Assembly: GCF_006439015.1 (NCBI RefSeq)
Contig: NZ_RCZG01000017.1
Coordinates: 300 to 64,299 of the forward strand
Origin: Mycolicibacterium hodleri
GTDB lineage: Bacteria; Actinomycetota; Actinomycetes; Mycobacteriales; Mycobacteriaceae
Direction: 5' to 3'
DNA length: 64,000 bases
The notes under the pieces were generated by a model, which ran no database searches, was not told the origin of the DNA, and saw nothing but the letters and a program-made list of their open reading frames with translations. The number at the start of each line of letters is the position of its first letter. Positions within the stretch are counted from its first letter, which is position 1. Positions 34,168 through 42,393 of the stretch are shown here, in pieces. A program made the position numbers and the translations under genes.

Positions 34168-35988
34168 TTAATCACGCGAGGCGCGGTTGACGGCAGAGAC
34201 GACGGCCCGCAACGACGCCGTCGTGATGGAGGTCGCAATGCCGACGCCCCAGACGGTCTTACCGCCGACCGACGCCTCGACGTACGCCGCGGCCTGCGCT
34301 TCCTCGCCGGAGGACATCGCGTGCTCGGAATAGTCGAGCACCGAGACCTCGAACCCGACTGTGCCGATGGCGTCGACGAAGGCTGCGAGTGGGCCGTTCC
34401 CTGCGCCGACGATCTCCCTTTCGACACCGTCGACCTTGACCACCGCGGTGATGGTGTCGGTTCCGCCGTCTTCCTCGGCGGCGTCGACCTTCTGCCGGAT
34501 GCGCTCCAGCGGCTTGATCGGCGCCAAGTACTCGTCGGCGAAGACGTCCCACATCTCCTTCGGGGACACCTCGCCGCCCTCACCGTCGGTGATCTTTTGG
34601 ATCGCCTGGCTGAACTCGATCTGCAGTCGCCGCGGCAGCGCCAAGCCGTGGTCGGCCTTCATGATGTAGGCGACGCCGCCCTTGCCGGATTGCGAGTTCA
34701 CCCGGATGACGGCCTCGTAGGTGCGGCCGACGTCCTTGGGGTCGATCGGCAGATAAGGCACCTGCCAGAGGATGTCGCCGATGTCGGAGTCGGAGGCATC
34801 CGCATCGACCTTCATCGCGTCCAAGCCCTTGTTGATGGCGTCCTGATGGCTGCCGGAGAACGCGGTGTAGACCAGATCGCCTCCGTACGGGTGCCTTTCG
34901 TGCACGGGCAGCTGATTGCAGTATTCGACGGTGCGGCGGATCTCGTCGATGTTGGAGAAGTCGATCTGCGGGTCGACGCCGCGGCTGAACAAATTCAGTC
35001 CCAGCGTCACTAGGCACACGTTGCCGGTGCGCTCACCGTTGCCGAACAGGCAGCCCTCGATCCGATCGGCCCCGGCCTGATAGCCCAATTCGGCTGCAGC
35101 GACGGCAGTTCCGCGGTCGTTGTGCGGGTGCAGGCTCAGGATTATCGAGTCGCGGCGAGCCAGGTTGCGGCTCATCCACTCGATGGAGTCGGCGTAGACG
35201 TTCGGGGTCGCCATCTCGACGGTGGCGGGCAGGTTGACGATCAGTGGAGCTTCGGGAGTGGCGCCGACGATTTCCGAGACCGCGTCGCACACCTCCTTGG
35301 CGTACTCCAGTTCGGTACCCGTGTATGACTCGGGGGAGTACTCGAAACGCCATTGCGTATCAGGGTGTTTCGCGGCTTCTGCGACGCACATCTTGGCGCC
35401 GTCGGTCGCGATTGCCTTGACGGCGTCGCGATCGGCACGGAACACGACGCGCCGCTGCAGGATCGACGTCGAGTTGTAGAAGTGCACGATCGCCCTCGGC
35501 GCCCCCGCGCAGGCCTCGAACGTCCGCTCGATCAGTTCGGGTCGGCACTGGGTCAGCACCTGGATCGTCACGTCGTCGGGAATCGCGCCCTGGGTGATGA
35601 TCTCCCGCACGAAGTCGAAGTCGGTCTGGCTGGCCGACGGGAAGCCGACCTCGATCTCCTTGTAACCCATGCGGACCAGAAGGTCGAACATGCGCCGTTT
35701 GCGTTCGGGGCTCATCGGATCGATCAGCGCCTGGTTGCCGTCGCGCAGATCGACCGCACACCACATGGGCGCGGTGTCGACGACCTTGTCGGGCCAGGTG
35801 CGGTCGAAGGGCGCAGAGGGATTCCCCCCTGGAACTTCAGTGGCGAACGGCCGGTACCGGCTGACGGGCATGGACGTTCCGCGCTGGGTGTTCCACACCG
35901 GCTGGCCGGGGTTGCCCGCGCCGGAGGGGGTGTTGATGGTGCGCGCGGAGGTATACGAGTCGATCGAATGGGGGTTGGGGTTGTTCAC
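34168..35988 (-). CDS. leuA: 2-isopropylmalate synthase
   Basis: A 606-residue first enzyme of leucine synthesis, condensing acetyl-CoA with 2-ketoisovalerate. The HMGL-like TIM barrel contains VDLRDGNQALIDPMSP, VGFPSASQTDFDF and SLHPHNDRGTAVAAAELG (metal-binding HxH); the C-terminal LeuA dimer domain is the regulatory leucine-binding part. The large tandem-repeat insertion polymorphic in M. tuberculosis leuA is not present. Start is GTG 35988; MPVSRYRPF further in is an alternative. An attenuator-like leader with a Leu-rich peptide precedes it (35998-36115), so it is probably controlled by leucine at both RNA and enzyme level. Confidence 0.95.
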   Translation of the reverse strand: MNNPNPHSIDSYTSARTINTPSGAGNPGQPVWNTQRGTSMPVSRYRPFATEVPGGNPSAPFDRTWPDKVVDTAPMWCAVDLRDGNQALIDPMSPERKRRMFDLLVRMGYKEIEVGFPSASQTDFDFVREIITQGAIPDDVTIQVLTQCRPELIERTFEACAGAPRAIVHFYNSTSILQRRVVFRADRDAVKAIATDGAKMCVAEAAKHPDTQWRFEYSPESYTGTELEYAKEVCDAVSEIVGATPEAPLIVNLPATVEMATPNVYADSIEWMSRNLARRDSIILSLHPHNDRGTAVAAAELGYQAGADRIEGCLFGNGERTGNVCLVTLGLNLFSRGVDPQIDFSNIDEIRRTVEYCNQLPVHERHPYGGDLVYTAFSGSHQDAINKGLDAMKVDADASDSDIGDILWQVPYLPIDPKDVGRTYEAVIRVNSQSGKGGVAYIMKADHGLALPRRLQIEFSQAIQKITDGEGGEVSPKEMWDVFADEYLAPIKPLERIRQKVDAAEEDGGTDTITAVVKVDGVEREIVGAGNGPLAAFVDAIGTVGFEVSVLDYSEHAMSSGEEAQAAAYVEASVGGKTVWGVGIATSITTASLRAVVSAVNRASRD

Positions 35989-35997
35989 GGTGGGCTC

Positions 35998-36027
35998 CCG
36001 GTTTCGTCTGGAAGAGATTCAGACCGG
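35998..36027 (-). promoter_or_regulatory. Hairpin covering the leuA ribosome-binding site
   Basis: On the transcript strand CCGGT at the 5' side and ACCGG at the 3' side close a hairpin with an inner CTG/CAG pairing; its 3' arm runs into the GGGAG ribosome-binding site just before the leuA GTG. A competing upstream hairpin GTCTG-ATC-CAGAC (near 36057-36069) shares the same sequence blocks, so alternative pairing is possible. This fits translational attenuation. Confidence 0.5.
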
Positions 36028-36064
36028 CGCATCAAGACCACCCGCGACGGGAAGCCAGTCTGGA

Positions 36065-36115
36065 TCAGACCCCGCCGCGGCGTCCGAGAAGGAGCGTCCG
36101 CTGCACGCAGGTCAC
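36065..36115 (-). CDS. leuL: Leucine leader peptide for leuA
   Basis: A 16-codon frame from GTG 36115 to a TGA at 36065-36067 encodes VTCVQRTLLLGRRGGV, with three successive Leu codons (CTC CTT CTC). GGGAG lies 4 bp before the GTG, an acceptable ribosome-binding site. The stop codon sits inside the first of two mutually exclusive hairpins upstream of leuA. Short peptides with Leu runs before leuA are known regulators in actinobacteria. Ribosome stalling at the Leu codons when leucine is scarce would alter the downstream fold and expose the leuA start. Too short to be a normal gene; position and codons are the evidence. Confidence 0.65.
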   Translation of the reverse strand: MTCVQRTLLLGRRGGV

Positions 36116-36149
36116 GTTACTCCCGAGTCGCCGGACCGCCAAACGGCCC

Positions 36150-36797
36150 CTAGACGTGCGAATCAGGGAAGGCGACCACCGAGAGGAAGCGGATCGGCAG
36201 CTCGACCAGGTCGACCGGGCCGTGCGCGCCCTCGCCGTCGAGCTGCAGTGAGTCTCCTGGATGAAGCCGATACACCGACCGGCTGTGGCTGTAGTCCATG
36301 ACGCCGTCGAGCATGTAGATGAACTCGGTGCCCGGATGTTGGAAGAGCGGATAGGTCTGACTCTTCTCCGACAGCGTGACCTCGAGGCACTCCAGCCGCT
36401 TGTGTTCGCCGCGCAGCGAGCCGAGCAGTTGGTACTCGTGTCCCTCGCGGGTGCCGTTGCGGACGATGCGGGCCCCGGTGCCCGCCTTGACGAACGCCGC
36501 AGGTCGCTCGACGTCGGCGCCGCGGAACAGGGTCGTGACCGGAACGTCGAACCCCTTGGCCAGCAGTGCGAGCGTCGACAGGCTGCACGAGGTCTGAGCG
36601 TTCTCGATCTTGCTCATCATGGCCTTGGAGATGCCGACTCGGGCGGCCATCTCCGCGACCGTGAGGCCCTGCTGCTGGCGGAGCTGGCGCACGTTGCGTC
36701 CGATGGCGGCCTCGAACTCCAACTCGTCGACGGGCTCGCTCGGATCTCGGTCGCGGGCGGTACCGGACTCGTTGCGGAGGAGGGGAACGTCAGTCAT
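36150..36797 (-). CDS. XRE-family regulator with C-terminal cupin domain
   Basis: A 215-residue regulator. The helix-turn-helix spans about residues 35-90 (VRQLRQQQGLTVAEMAARVG, ISKAMMSKIENAQTSCSLST) and a small cupin barrel follows (FQHPGTEFIYMLDGVMDYSH). XRE-cupin proteins often control amine or amino-acid catabolism and may sense the substrate through the cupin. It is the last gene of the glnT/mgs-like operon, starting directly after the stop of the FAD oxidoreductase gene, so it is the likely local regulator. Confidence 0.88.
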   Translation of the reverse strand: MTDVPLLRNESGTARDRDPSEPVDELEFEAAIGRNVRQLRQQQGLTVAEMAARVGISKAMMSKIENAQTSCSLSTLALLAKGFDVPVTTLFRGADVERPAAFVKAGTGARIVRNGTREGHEYQLLGSLRGEHKRLECLEVTLSEKSQTYPLFQHPGTEFIYMLDGVMDYSHSRSVYRLHPGDSLQLDGEGAHGPVDLVELPIRFLSVVAFPDSHV

Positions 36798-37985
36798 CTA
36801 TCGCATCTCACCCGCGCCGACGTACGGATACGGCGTCTTCAGCAGATCGTCCTCGGCGAATCGCGACAATCGGAAGTCGGTCTCCGGTATCCGCGGGTCG
36901 GCGCTACGCCCGTCCGTCACCAGATCCGCGATGAGCTTGCCGACCGCGGGTGCGATCTTGAAGCCGTGTCCGCTGAAACCGGCGGCGACGATCAGACCGT
37001 CGATCCCGGTTCGCGAGATCACTGGGTTCCAGTCGGGTGTGACGTCGTAACAGCCGGCATAGCTGCCGGTGATGGCGGCGTCGGAGAAGCCGGGGAAGCG
37101 GGTGCCGACCCGGTCGATTGTCGCGTCGACGAACTCCTCGCTGGCCCGGTTGGGGTAGTCATCGGGGTCGGCATCCCGGACGTGGGAGAGGTCGCTGTTG
37201 CCGAACAGAACCTCTCCCCCTGGTTCCGGCCTGATGTACTGCAGGGACACCAGATCGGAGAAGACCGGCACGGGGCCGAGGTCGACACCTGGCGAGATCA
37301 TGACGATCTGCTCGCGGACGACGCGAATGGGCACGTCTATTCCGCAGGGCGACAACAGGTCCCGTGTCCAGACTCCGGTGGCGACGACGACGGTGCCCGC
37401 AGTGACTTCGGTATCGTCGGCAAGTCGCACGCCGACCGCTCGGTCACCGTCCAGCACGAGCTCGGTCATCGCCACGCCCTGGCGGATGCGGACTCCCGCT
37501 TCGCGCGCCGACACGGCCAATGCTTGCGCGGTCCGATATCCGTCACCGAACCCGCCGCGGGATTCGTGGGCGAAGGCGGCGAACGGCTCCAGGTCCGCGT
37601 GGGGCCACATCTCGGCGACGTCGGCGACGTCGATCTCCTCGGTCTGCACACCGACCGCACGCTGGGCCGCCAAGCTCTTGCGCAGCGACTCCACGTTCGC
37701 CTCGCCGACTCCCACGACGTAGCCGGTCTGGTGGAAGCCGATGTCGTGGCCGAAGATCGCTTGCGCGTTCTCGAACACCTCGAGGCCCACGGTCGCCATC
37801 GCGGCCAGCGAACTGACACCGTAGTGGCACCTGACGATGCCGGAGGACTTGCCCGTCATCCCCGACCCGACGGTGTCGCGCTCGACGACCAGCACGTCGG
37901 TGATGCCACGCTGGGATAGGGCCCACGCGGCGGCTGCGCCCTCGATGCCACCGCCGACGATGACGACCTCCGCGGTGTCGCTCAT
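36798..37985 (-). CDS. FAD-dependent amine oxidoreductase (DAO/sarcosine-oxidase beta-like)
   Basis: A 395-residue flavoprotein. The FAD fold is VVIVGGGIEGAAAAWALSQRG and the C-terminus VAAGFSGHGFKIAPAVGKL is typical of the DAO family that oxidises N-methyl or secondary amines (sarcosine oxidase, N-methylglutamate dehydrogenase subunit A-like, glycine oxidase). Its first codons overlap the end of the FMN glutamate-synthase-like gene by 4 bp. In this operon it could oxidise the N-substituted glutamate made by the synthase, releasing an aldehyde and glutamate. The small and iron-sulfur subunits of known N-methylglutamate dehydrogenases are not encoded here, so it may act alone with oxygen or another acceptor. 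Confidence 0.8.
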   Translation of the reverse strand: MSDTAEVVIVGGGIEGAAAAWALSQRGITDVLVVERDTVGSGMTGKSSGIVRCHYGVSSLAAMATVGLEVFENAQAIFGHDIGFHQTGYVVGVGEANVESLRKSLAAQRAVGVQTEEIDVADVAEMWPHADLEPFAAFAHESRGGFGDGYRTAQALAVSAREAGVRIRQGVAMTELVLDGDRAVGVRLADDTEVTAGTVVVATGVWTRDLLSPCGIDVPIRVVREQIVMISPGVDLGPVPVFSDLVSLQYIRPEPGGEVLFGNSDLSHVRDADPDDYPNRASEEFVDATIDRVGTRFPGFSDAAITGSYAGCYDVTPDWNPVISRTGIDGLIVAAGFSGHGFKIAPAVGKLIADLVTDGRSADPRIPETDFRLSRFAEDDLLKTPYPYVGAGEMR

Positions 37986-39334
37986 GGCCGCAACCCGGGG
38001 ATCCAGTCCGTACCGGCGAGCGGCACCCGCGCCATCGCGGCGGCTTCGATGGTGACGGCGACCAGGTCTTCCGGTTCGAGATGCCGCACGTGGGCCTTAC
38101 CGCAGGCCCTGGCGATGGTCTGCGCCTCCATCGTGAGCACCCGCAGATAGTTGGCCAGCCTGCGGCCGCCCTCCTTCGCGTCGAATCGGGCGGCCAGCTC
38201 GGGATTCTGGGTGCTGATCCCGGTCGGGTCGGTGCCGTCTTGGAAGTCATCGAAGAAACCCGCTGCGCTGCCGAGCTTTTCGTACTCTGCGGCGTAGCGC
38301 GGGTGGTTGTCGCCCAGTGCGATCAAGGCCGCGGTGCCAATCGAGACGGCATCCGCGCCGAGTGCCATCGCCTTGGCGACGTCGGCGCCATTGCGGATGC
38401 CACCCGAGACGATCAGCTGGACCTCCCGGTTTCCCACGCCGCTGCGGTGCACGCCGAGCTCGGCGAGCGCCTGTACCGCCTGGGGGATGGCGGCGAGCGT
38501 GGGGATTCCGACGTTCTCGATGAACACCTCCTGCGTCGCGGCGGTGCCACCCTGCATGCCATCGACCACGACGACGTCCGCGCCCGCATGGACGGCGAGT
38601 TTCACGTCGTAGTACGTGCGGGAGGCGCCGACCTTGACGTAGATGGGCTTCTCCCAGTCGGTGATCTCGCGCAGCTCGTTTATCTTGATGGTGAGATCAT
38701 CGGGTCCGGTCCAGTCTGGATGCCTGCACGCCGAGCGCTGATCGATGCCCTCGGGAAGCGTCCGCATCCCCGCGACGCGTTCGGAGATCTTCTGGCCCAA
38801 TAGCATTCCACCGCCGCCCGGTTTGGCACCCTGGCCGAGGACGACCTCTATGGCATCAGCCCTGCGAAGGTCGTCGGGATTCATCCCATAGCGCGACGGG
38901 AGGTACTGGTACACCAGGTACTTGCTCTGGCCGCGTTCCTCGACGGTCATCCCGCCATCGCCCGTCGTCGTCGAGGTGCGAACGGCGCTGGCGCCGCGGC
39001 CCAGTGCCTCCTTGGCTGGCCCGGACAGTGCGCCGAACGACATGCCTGCGATCGTCACCGGGATATCGAGATGCAGTGGATATTTCGCATTTCGGCTGCC
39101 GAGCACCACGTCGGTGTCGCAACGTTCGCGGTAGCCCTCTAGTGGGTAGCGCGACATCGAGGCGCCGAGGAAGAGCAGGTCGTCGAAGTGGGGCAGAGGT
39201 CGTTTGGCCCCCCAGCCGCGGATGTCATAGATGCCCGTTTCCGCGGCCCGCTGGATGGCCGCGATGGTCTGGCGATCGAAGGTGGCGGATTCGCGCAGGC
39301 CTAGTCGCGCTCTGTCATCGGAGGTTTCGTTCAT
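37982..39334 (-). CDS. FMN-binding glutamate synthase domain protein (MgsC/GlxD-like)
   Basis: A 450-residue protein corresponding to the FMN synthase domain of glutamate synthase. Typical segments: LHLDIPVTIAGMSFGALSGP, VLGQGAKPGGGGMLLGQKIS, VVVDGMQGGTAATQEVF and IVSGGIRNGADVAKAMALGA; cysteines near SACRHPDW may serve an iron-sulfur centre. It starts in a TGATG overlap with the GXGXG gene. As a separate subunit with amidotransferase and GXGXG partners it matches N-methylglutamate synthase, which transfers methylamine from gamma-glutamylmethylamide or methylamine to make N-methylglutamate. Another N-substituted amine may be the real substrate. Confidence 0.82.
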   Translation of the reverse strand: MNETSDDRARLGLRESATFDRQTIAAIQRAAETGIYDIRGWGAKRPLPHFDDLLFLGASMSRYPLEGYRERCDTDVVLGSRNAKYPLHLDIPVTIAGMSFGALSGPAKEALGRGASAVRTSTTTGDGGMTVEERGQSKYLVYQYLPSRYGMNPDDLRRADAIEVVLGQGAKPGGGGMLLGQKISERVAGMRTLPEGIDQRSACRHPDWTGPDDLTIKINELREITDWEKPIYVKVGASRTYYDVKLAVHAGADVVVVDGMQGGTAATQEVFIENVGIPTLAAIPQAVQALAELGVHRSGVGNREVQLIVSGGIRNGADVAKAMALGADAVSIGTAALIALGDNHPRYAAEYEKLGSAAGFFDDFQDGTDPTGISTQNPELAARFDAKEGGRRLANYLRVLTMEAQTIARACGKAHVRHLEPEDLVAVTIEAAAMARVPLAGTDWIPGLRP

Positions 39335-40017
39335 CAGTAACTCGCAGCGTTGTCGACGTGGAAGTGATAGAGGTTTCTGGCCGAGCCGTAACGGGTGTAG
39401 GCGTTGGTGTCGTCGTTCCCGAAACCGGCGGCCGCGAGCAGATTGCCGAGTTCCTGGTGGTGCTCGGGCCGCATCTGCTTGGCCACACAGTCCGCGCCCA
39501 GCGATTTGGCGTCACCGCGGAGATAGATGCGGGCTTCGTAGATGGAGTCTCCGAGTGCATCGCCCGCGTTGCCGCGCACCACCATTCGTCCGGCCTGCGC
39601 CATGAACGCGCTCATGTGCCCGACGTCGCCGCCGACGACGATGTCGACGCCCTTCATCGAGATACCGCACCGTGCAGCGGCATTGCCGTCGATCACCAGA
39701 AGTCCACCGTTGGCGGTTGCGCCCGCGGACTGCGAGGCGTTGCCCTTTACCCAGACTCTGCCGCTCATCATGTTCTCCGCGACGCCGGTGCCCGCGTTGC
39801 CGACGATGGTGACCTCCGCCCGCTGATTCATCCCCGCCGCGTAATAGCCGACGTGTCCGAGGACGGTGATCGTCACGTCGGCGTCCACTCCGACTGCGAC
39901 GTTGTGCGCGCCCGCGGGATTCTCGATCACGAACTCGCCGTTGAGGTCTGGCGCGTGCAAGGCGGAGTTGACCTCCCGCAGGGGGACTTGCCCGAGGTCG
40001 TACGTCAGCGTTGCCAC
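39334..40017 (-). CDS. GXGXG-motif glutamate synthase subunit (MgsB/GlxC-like)
   Basis: A 227-residue beta-helix protein made of repeating G-x-G-type turns, for example IVGNAGTGVAENMMSGRVWV and VVGGDVGHMSAFMAQAGRMV, equal to the C-terminal structural domain of glutamate synthase. GTG 40017 is chosen: it overlaps the amidotransferase end by 13 bp and the family fold starts at once. The longer frame upstream is a shadow. Role: scaffold for the FMN subunit encoded next. Confidence 0.82.
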   Translation of the reverse strand: MATLTYDLGQVPLREVNSALHAPDLNGEFVIENPAGAHNVAVGVDADVTITVLGHVGYYAAGMNQRAEVTIVGNAGTGVAENMMSGRVWVKGNASQSAGATANGGLLVIDGNAAARCGISMKGVDIVVGGDVGHMSAFMAQAGRMVVRGNAGDALGDSIYEARIYLRGDAKSLGADCVAKQMRPEHHQELGNLLAAAGFGNDDTNAYTRYGSARNLYHFHVDNAASY

Positions 40018-40901
40018 GCGTACACCACCTCCGGTTCGGGCTCCCAGATGGCTGCCTTCTCGACGCCGGGCAGTCCGGAGAGGGCCCGGTACTCGCTGCC
40101 CATCGCCACCCAGTCGGCGGTCTCGGCGATCACGGCGGGCTTGCACGCGATCGCATCGCGGACCACCGCGAAGGAATCCCGGTTGGAGACCAGCAGGGTG
40201 TAGAAGCCGTCGAACGTGGCGCACAATTCCTTCAATGCGGTCTCCACGTTGCGGCCCGCAGCGAGCCTGCTCGCCACGAATCGCGCGCCGACCTCGGTGT
40301 CGTTCTCGCTGTCGAATCGCACTCCGGCGGATTGTAATTCGCGCCGGATGGTGGCGTGGTTGGCGAATGATCCGTTGTGCACCAGGCATTGTTCCGGGCC
40401 GACGGCATACGGGTGCGCACCCGACGGCGTAACGGCGGACTCAGTCGCCATCCGGGTGTGGCCGACGCCTTGCCAGCCCCGGGCCGTCGTCAGTCCCCAG
40501 GAGGCGGTCAGGTCGGCGGGCGCACCGACGCCCTTGAGCACCGCGAGGTCGGCGCCGAAGCCGGCCACGAGTGCCTCCGGGTAGACGACCTTGGCTGCCG
40601 CTAGTAACGACTCGGAGTCCTTGTCCGAGGTCAGCAGGTAGGTGTCGCCGATCATCGTGACGTCGACGTCGAGGCCCACCTCGGAACCGACGGCCACGCC
40701 CACCGCGCCGGCCTCCGCACCGATGTCGAGCAGCGACACGCATCCGCGTCCCGGTGGCGTCCACCGAGGATCGCCGTAGACCGCGACGCCCGCCGAGTCG
40801 CTACCCCGGTTGGACATTTCGCACAGCATTCCGCTGAGCAGCTCACCCAGCCGCGGATAGAGCTCGGGATTGCGTAGGTGCAATCCCACGATTCCGCACA
40901 T
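40005..40901 (-). CDS. Class II glutamine amidotransferase (MgsA/GlxB-like)
   Basis: A 298-residue Ntn-type glutaminase. MCGIVGLHL places the catalytic Cys at position 2 after Met removal; SNRGSDSAGVAVYG, GHTRMATESAVTPSGAHPY and LVHNGSFANH are family motifs for glutamine binding. It would release ammonia, or the amine of a gamma-glutamyl amide, for the FMN subunit. It lies 27 bp after glnT with an AGGGAG ribosome-binding site. Confidence 0.85.
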   Translation of the reverse strand: MCGIVGLHLRNPELYPRLGELLSGMLCEMSNRGSDSAGVAVYGDPRWTPPGRGCVSLLDIGAEAGAVGVAVGSEVGLDVDVTMIGDTYLLTSDKDSESLLAAAKVVYPEALVAGFGADLAVLKGVGAPADLTASWGLTTARGWQGVGHTRMATESAVTPSGAHPYAVGPEQCLVHNGSFANHATIRRELQSAGVRFDSENDTEVGARFVASRLAAGRNVETALKELCATFDGFYTLLVSNRDSFAVVRDAIACKPAVIAETADWVAMGSEYRALSGLPGVEKAAIWEPEPEVVYAWQR

Positions 40902-40928
40902 CGCCTGTCTCCCTTGAAATGTAGCTGC

Positions 40929-42257
40929 TCAGAAGGCGGTCAGGTACTGCTCGACCTCCCACGGACTGACCGTGCCATGGTAGGTGAAGAATTCTTGTCG
41001 CTTGAGGTCGGCGAAGTACTCCGCGACCCCATCACCGACCGCGTCGAGCACGCCGGTGATCACGTCGTCGCCAACCATGTCGTCGATGGCGTGGAGCAGT
41101 GTCGGCGGAAGTGGGCGGCTGCCTTCGCCGACGGCGCCGATGGGCCCGGGGTCCAGGTTGCGCGCGATGCCGTCGAGGCCGGCCCCGAGGGCGGCCGCGA
41201 TGGCGAGGTACGGGTTGGCCGACCCGTCGCCACCACGCAGTTCGATGCGCTGATCGTCAGGCACCCGGATGTAATGGGTTCGATCGTTGCCGCCGTAGGT
41301 GGGTAGCCTGGGTGCCCAGGAGGCTCCCGACGTCGTCGTGAGGGCGCCGGTTCGCTTGTACGAGTTGACCGTTGGACCGACCACGGCCTGCAGTGCACAT
41401 GCATGATCGAGAATGCCCGCGATGAATGAGTAGGCGACCGATGACAGGCCCAGTCCGTGGCCGTCGGAGGCCTCATCCCCCGGAAACATCGCCGCGCCAC
41501 TGCTCGTCAGCGAAAGATGAAGGTGCAGGCCACTTCCGGTGCGATCGGCGAATGGCTTGGGCATGAACGTCGCGATCATGCCGCGCTCCGCGGCGATCAT
41601 CGAGAGCAGATAGCGAAGCGTAACCACGCGATCCGCGGTGATCAACGCCTCGGCGAACTGGAAGTTCTGCTCGAACTGCCCGTTGCCGTCCTCGTGGTCG
41701 TTGGCGTAATTCGACCAACCCAGCTGGTTCATTGCCGTCGAAATGGTCGTCAGGTGGTCGTACATCCTGGTGACGCCCCGGGCGTCATAACAGGGTTGGG
41801 CGGCGGTGTCGGCGGTGTCGGCGGTGGCCAGACTGCCATCGGGATTACGGGTCAGCAGGAAGTATTCGACCTCGGCGCCGACCCAGGGCTCGAACCCAGC
41901 CTCGGCTGCCCGGGCGATCAACGACTTGAGGATGACGCGGGGCGCGTACGGCCACGGCTTGCCCTCGACGTGCGGATCGCAGTGCACCAGCGCCAACCCC
42001 TCCTTGATGAAGGGGATCGGGGTGAACGAGGAGGGATCGGGGATCGCCATCAGGTCGGGATCTCGTGGCTCCTGGCCCATGGCGCCGACGGCGTATCCGG
42101 CGAACCCGACGCCCTCGGTGGCGAGGAGATCGATGGCCTCGACCGGCACCAGCTTCGCGCACGGCTTGCCGCGCAAATCCACGAACAGCGCAAGGATGAA
42201 CGTGGTGCCTGCCTCGCGTGCGAGGTCCGCAAGCTCGGTGCCGGTGGAAGTCATCAT
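40929..42257 (-). CDS. glnT: Type III glutamine synthetase-like enzyme (GlnT/gamma-glutamylmethylamide synthetase-like)
   Basis: A 442-residue glutamate-amine ligase. VGAEVEYFLL and NDHEDGNGQFEQNF are metal and glutamate-site segments, SGLHLHLSL carries the ammonium/glutamate-side His, and RIELRGGDGSANPYLAIAA is the C-terminal signature. These GlnT-type enzymes ligate glutamate with ammonia, methylamine or ethylamine. Followed by mgsABC-like genes it is best read as producing a gamma-glutamyl amide for the synthase. It has its own leader: a terminator separates it from amt and AAGGACG precedes the ATG. Nitrogen control by GlnR is known for the equivalent M. smegmatis cluster (recalled); a site is not certain here. 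Confidence 0.85.
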   Translation of the reverse strand: MMTSTGTELADLAREAGTTFILALFVDLRGKPCAKLVPVEAIDLLATEGVGFAGYAVGAMGQEPRDPDLMAIPDPSSFTPIPFIKEGLALVHCDPHVEGKPWPYAPRVILKSLIARAAEAGFEPWVGAEVEYFLLTRNPDGSLATADTADTAAQPCYDARGVTRMYDHLTTISTAMNQLGWSNYANDHEDGNGQFEQNFQFAEALITADRVVTLRYLLSMIAAERGMIATFMPKPFADRTGSGLHLHLSLTSSGAAMFPGDEASDGHGLGLSSVAYSFIAGILDHACALQAVVGPTVNSYKRTGALTTTSGASWAPRLPTYGGNDRTHYIRVPDDQRIELRGGDGSANPYLAIAAALGAGLDGIARNLDPGPIGAVGEGSRPLPPTLLHAIDDMVGDDVITGVLDAVGDGVAEYFADLKRQEFFTYHGTVSPWEVEQYLTAF

Positions 42258-42317
42258 CGTCCTTGTCTCTCGTTGGTAATCAAAGTATCACCGTGGGAAA
42301 CCGTGTGCAGCGCGAAA

Positions 42318-42357
42318 GGCCCCGACCGGCTCGGGGCGAATCGTGCCGGTCGGGGCC
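42318..42357 (-). terminator. Strong terminator after amt
   Basis: GGCCCCGACCGGC (42318-42330) pairs perfectly with GCCGGTCGGGGCC (42345-42357) around a 14-nt loop. On the minus strand the stem is followed by TTTCGC. It lies 37 bp after the amt stop and 60 bp before glnT, so amt and glnT are probably separate transcripts or only partly read through. Confidence 0.85.
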
Positions 42358-42393
42358 GGTTTCAGTGCCGACGTCTCCTCGCGCGAGCGTTCG

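Noticed and set aside
34168..35988. Tandem repeat region in leuA as in M. tuberculosis
   Set aside because: No repeated block is visible in this leuA; the length is that of a repeat-free protein.
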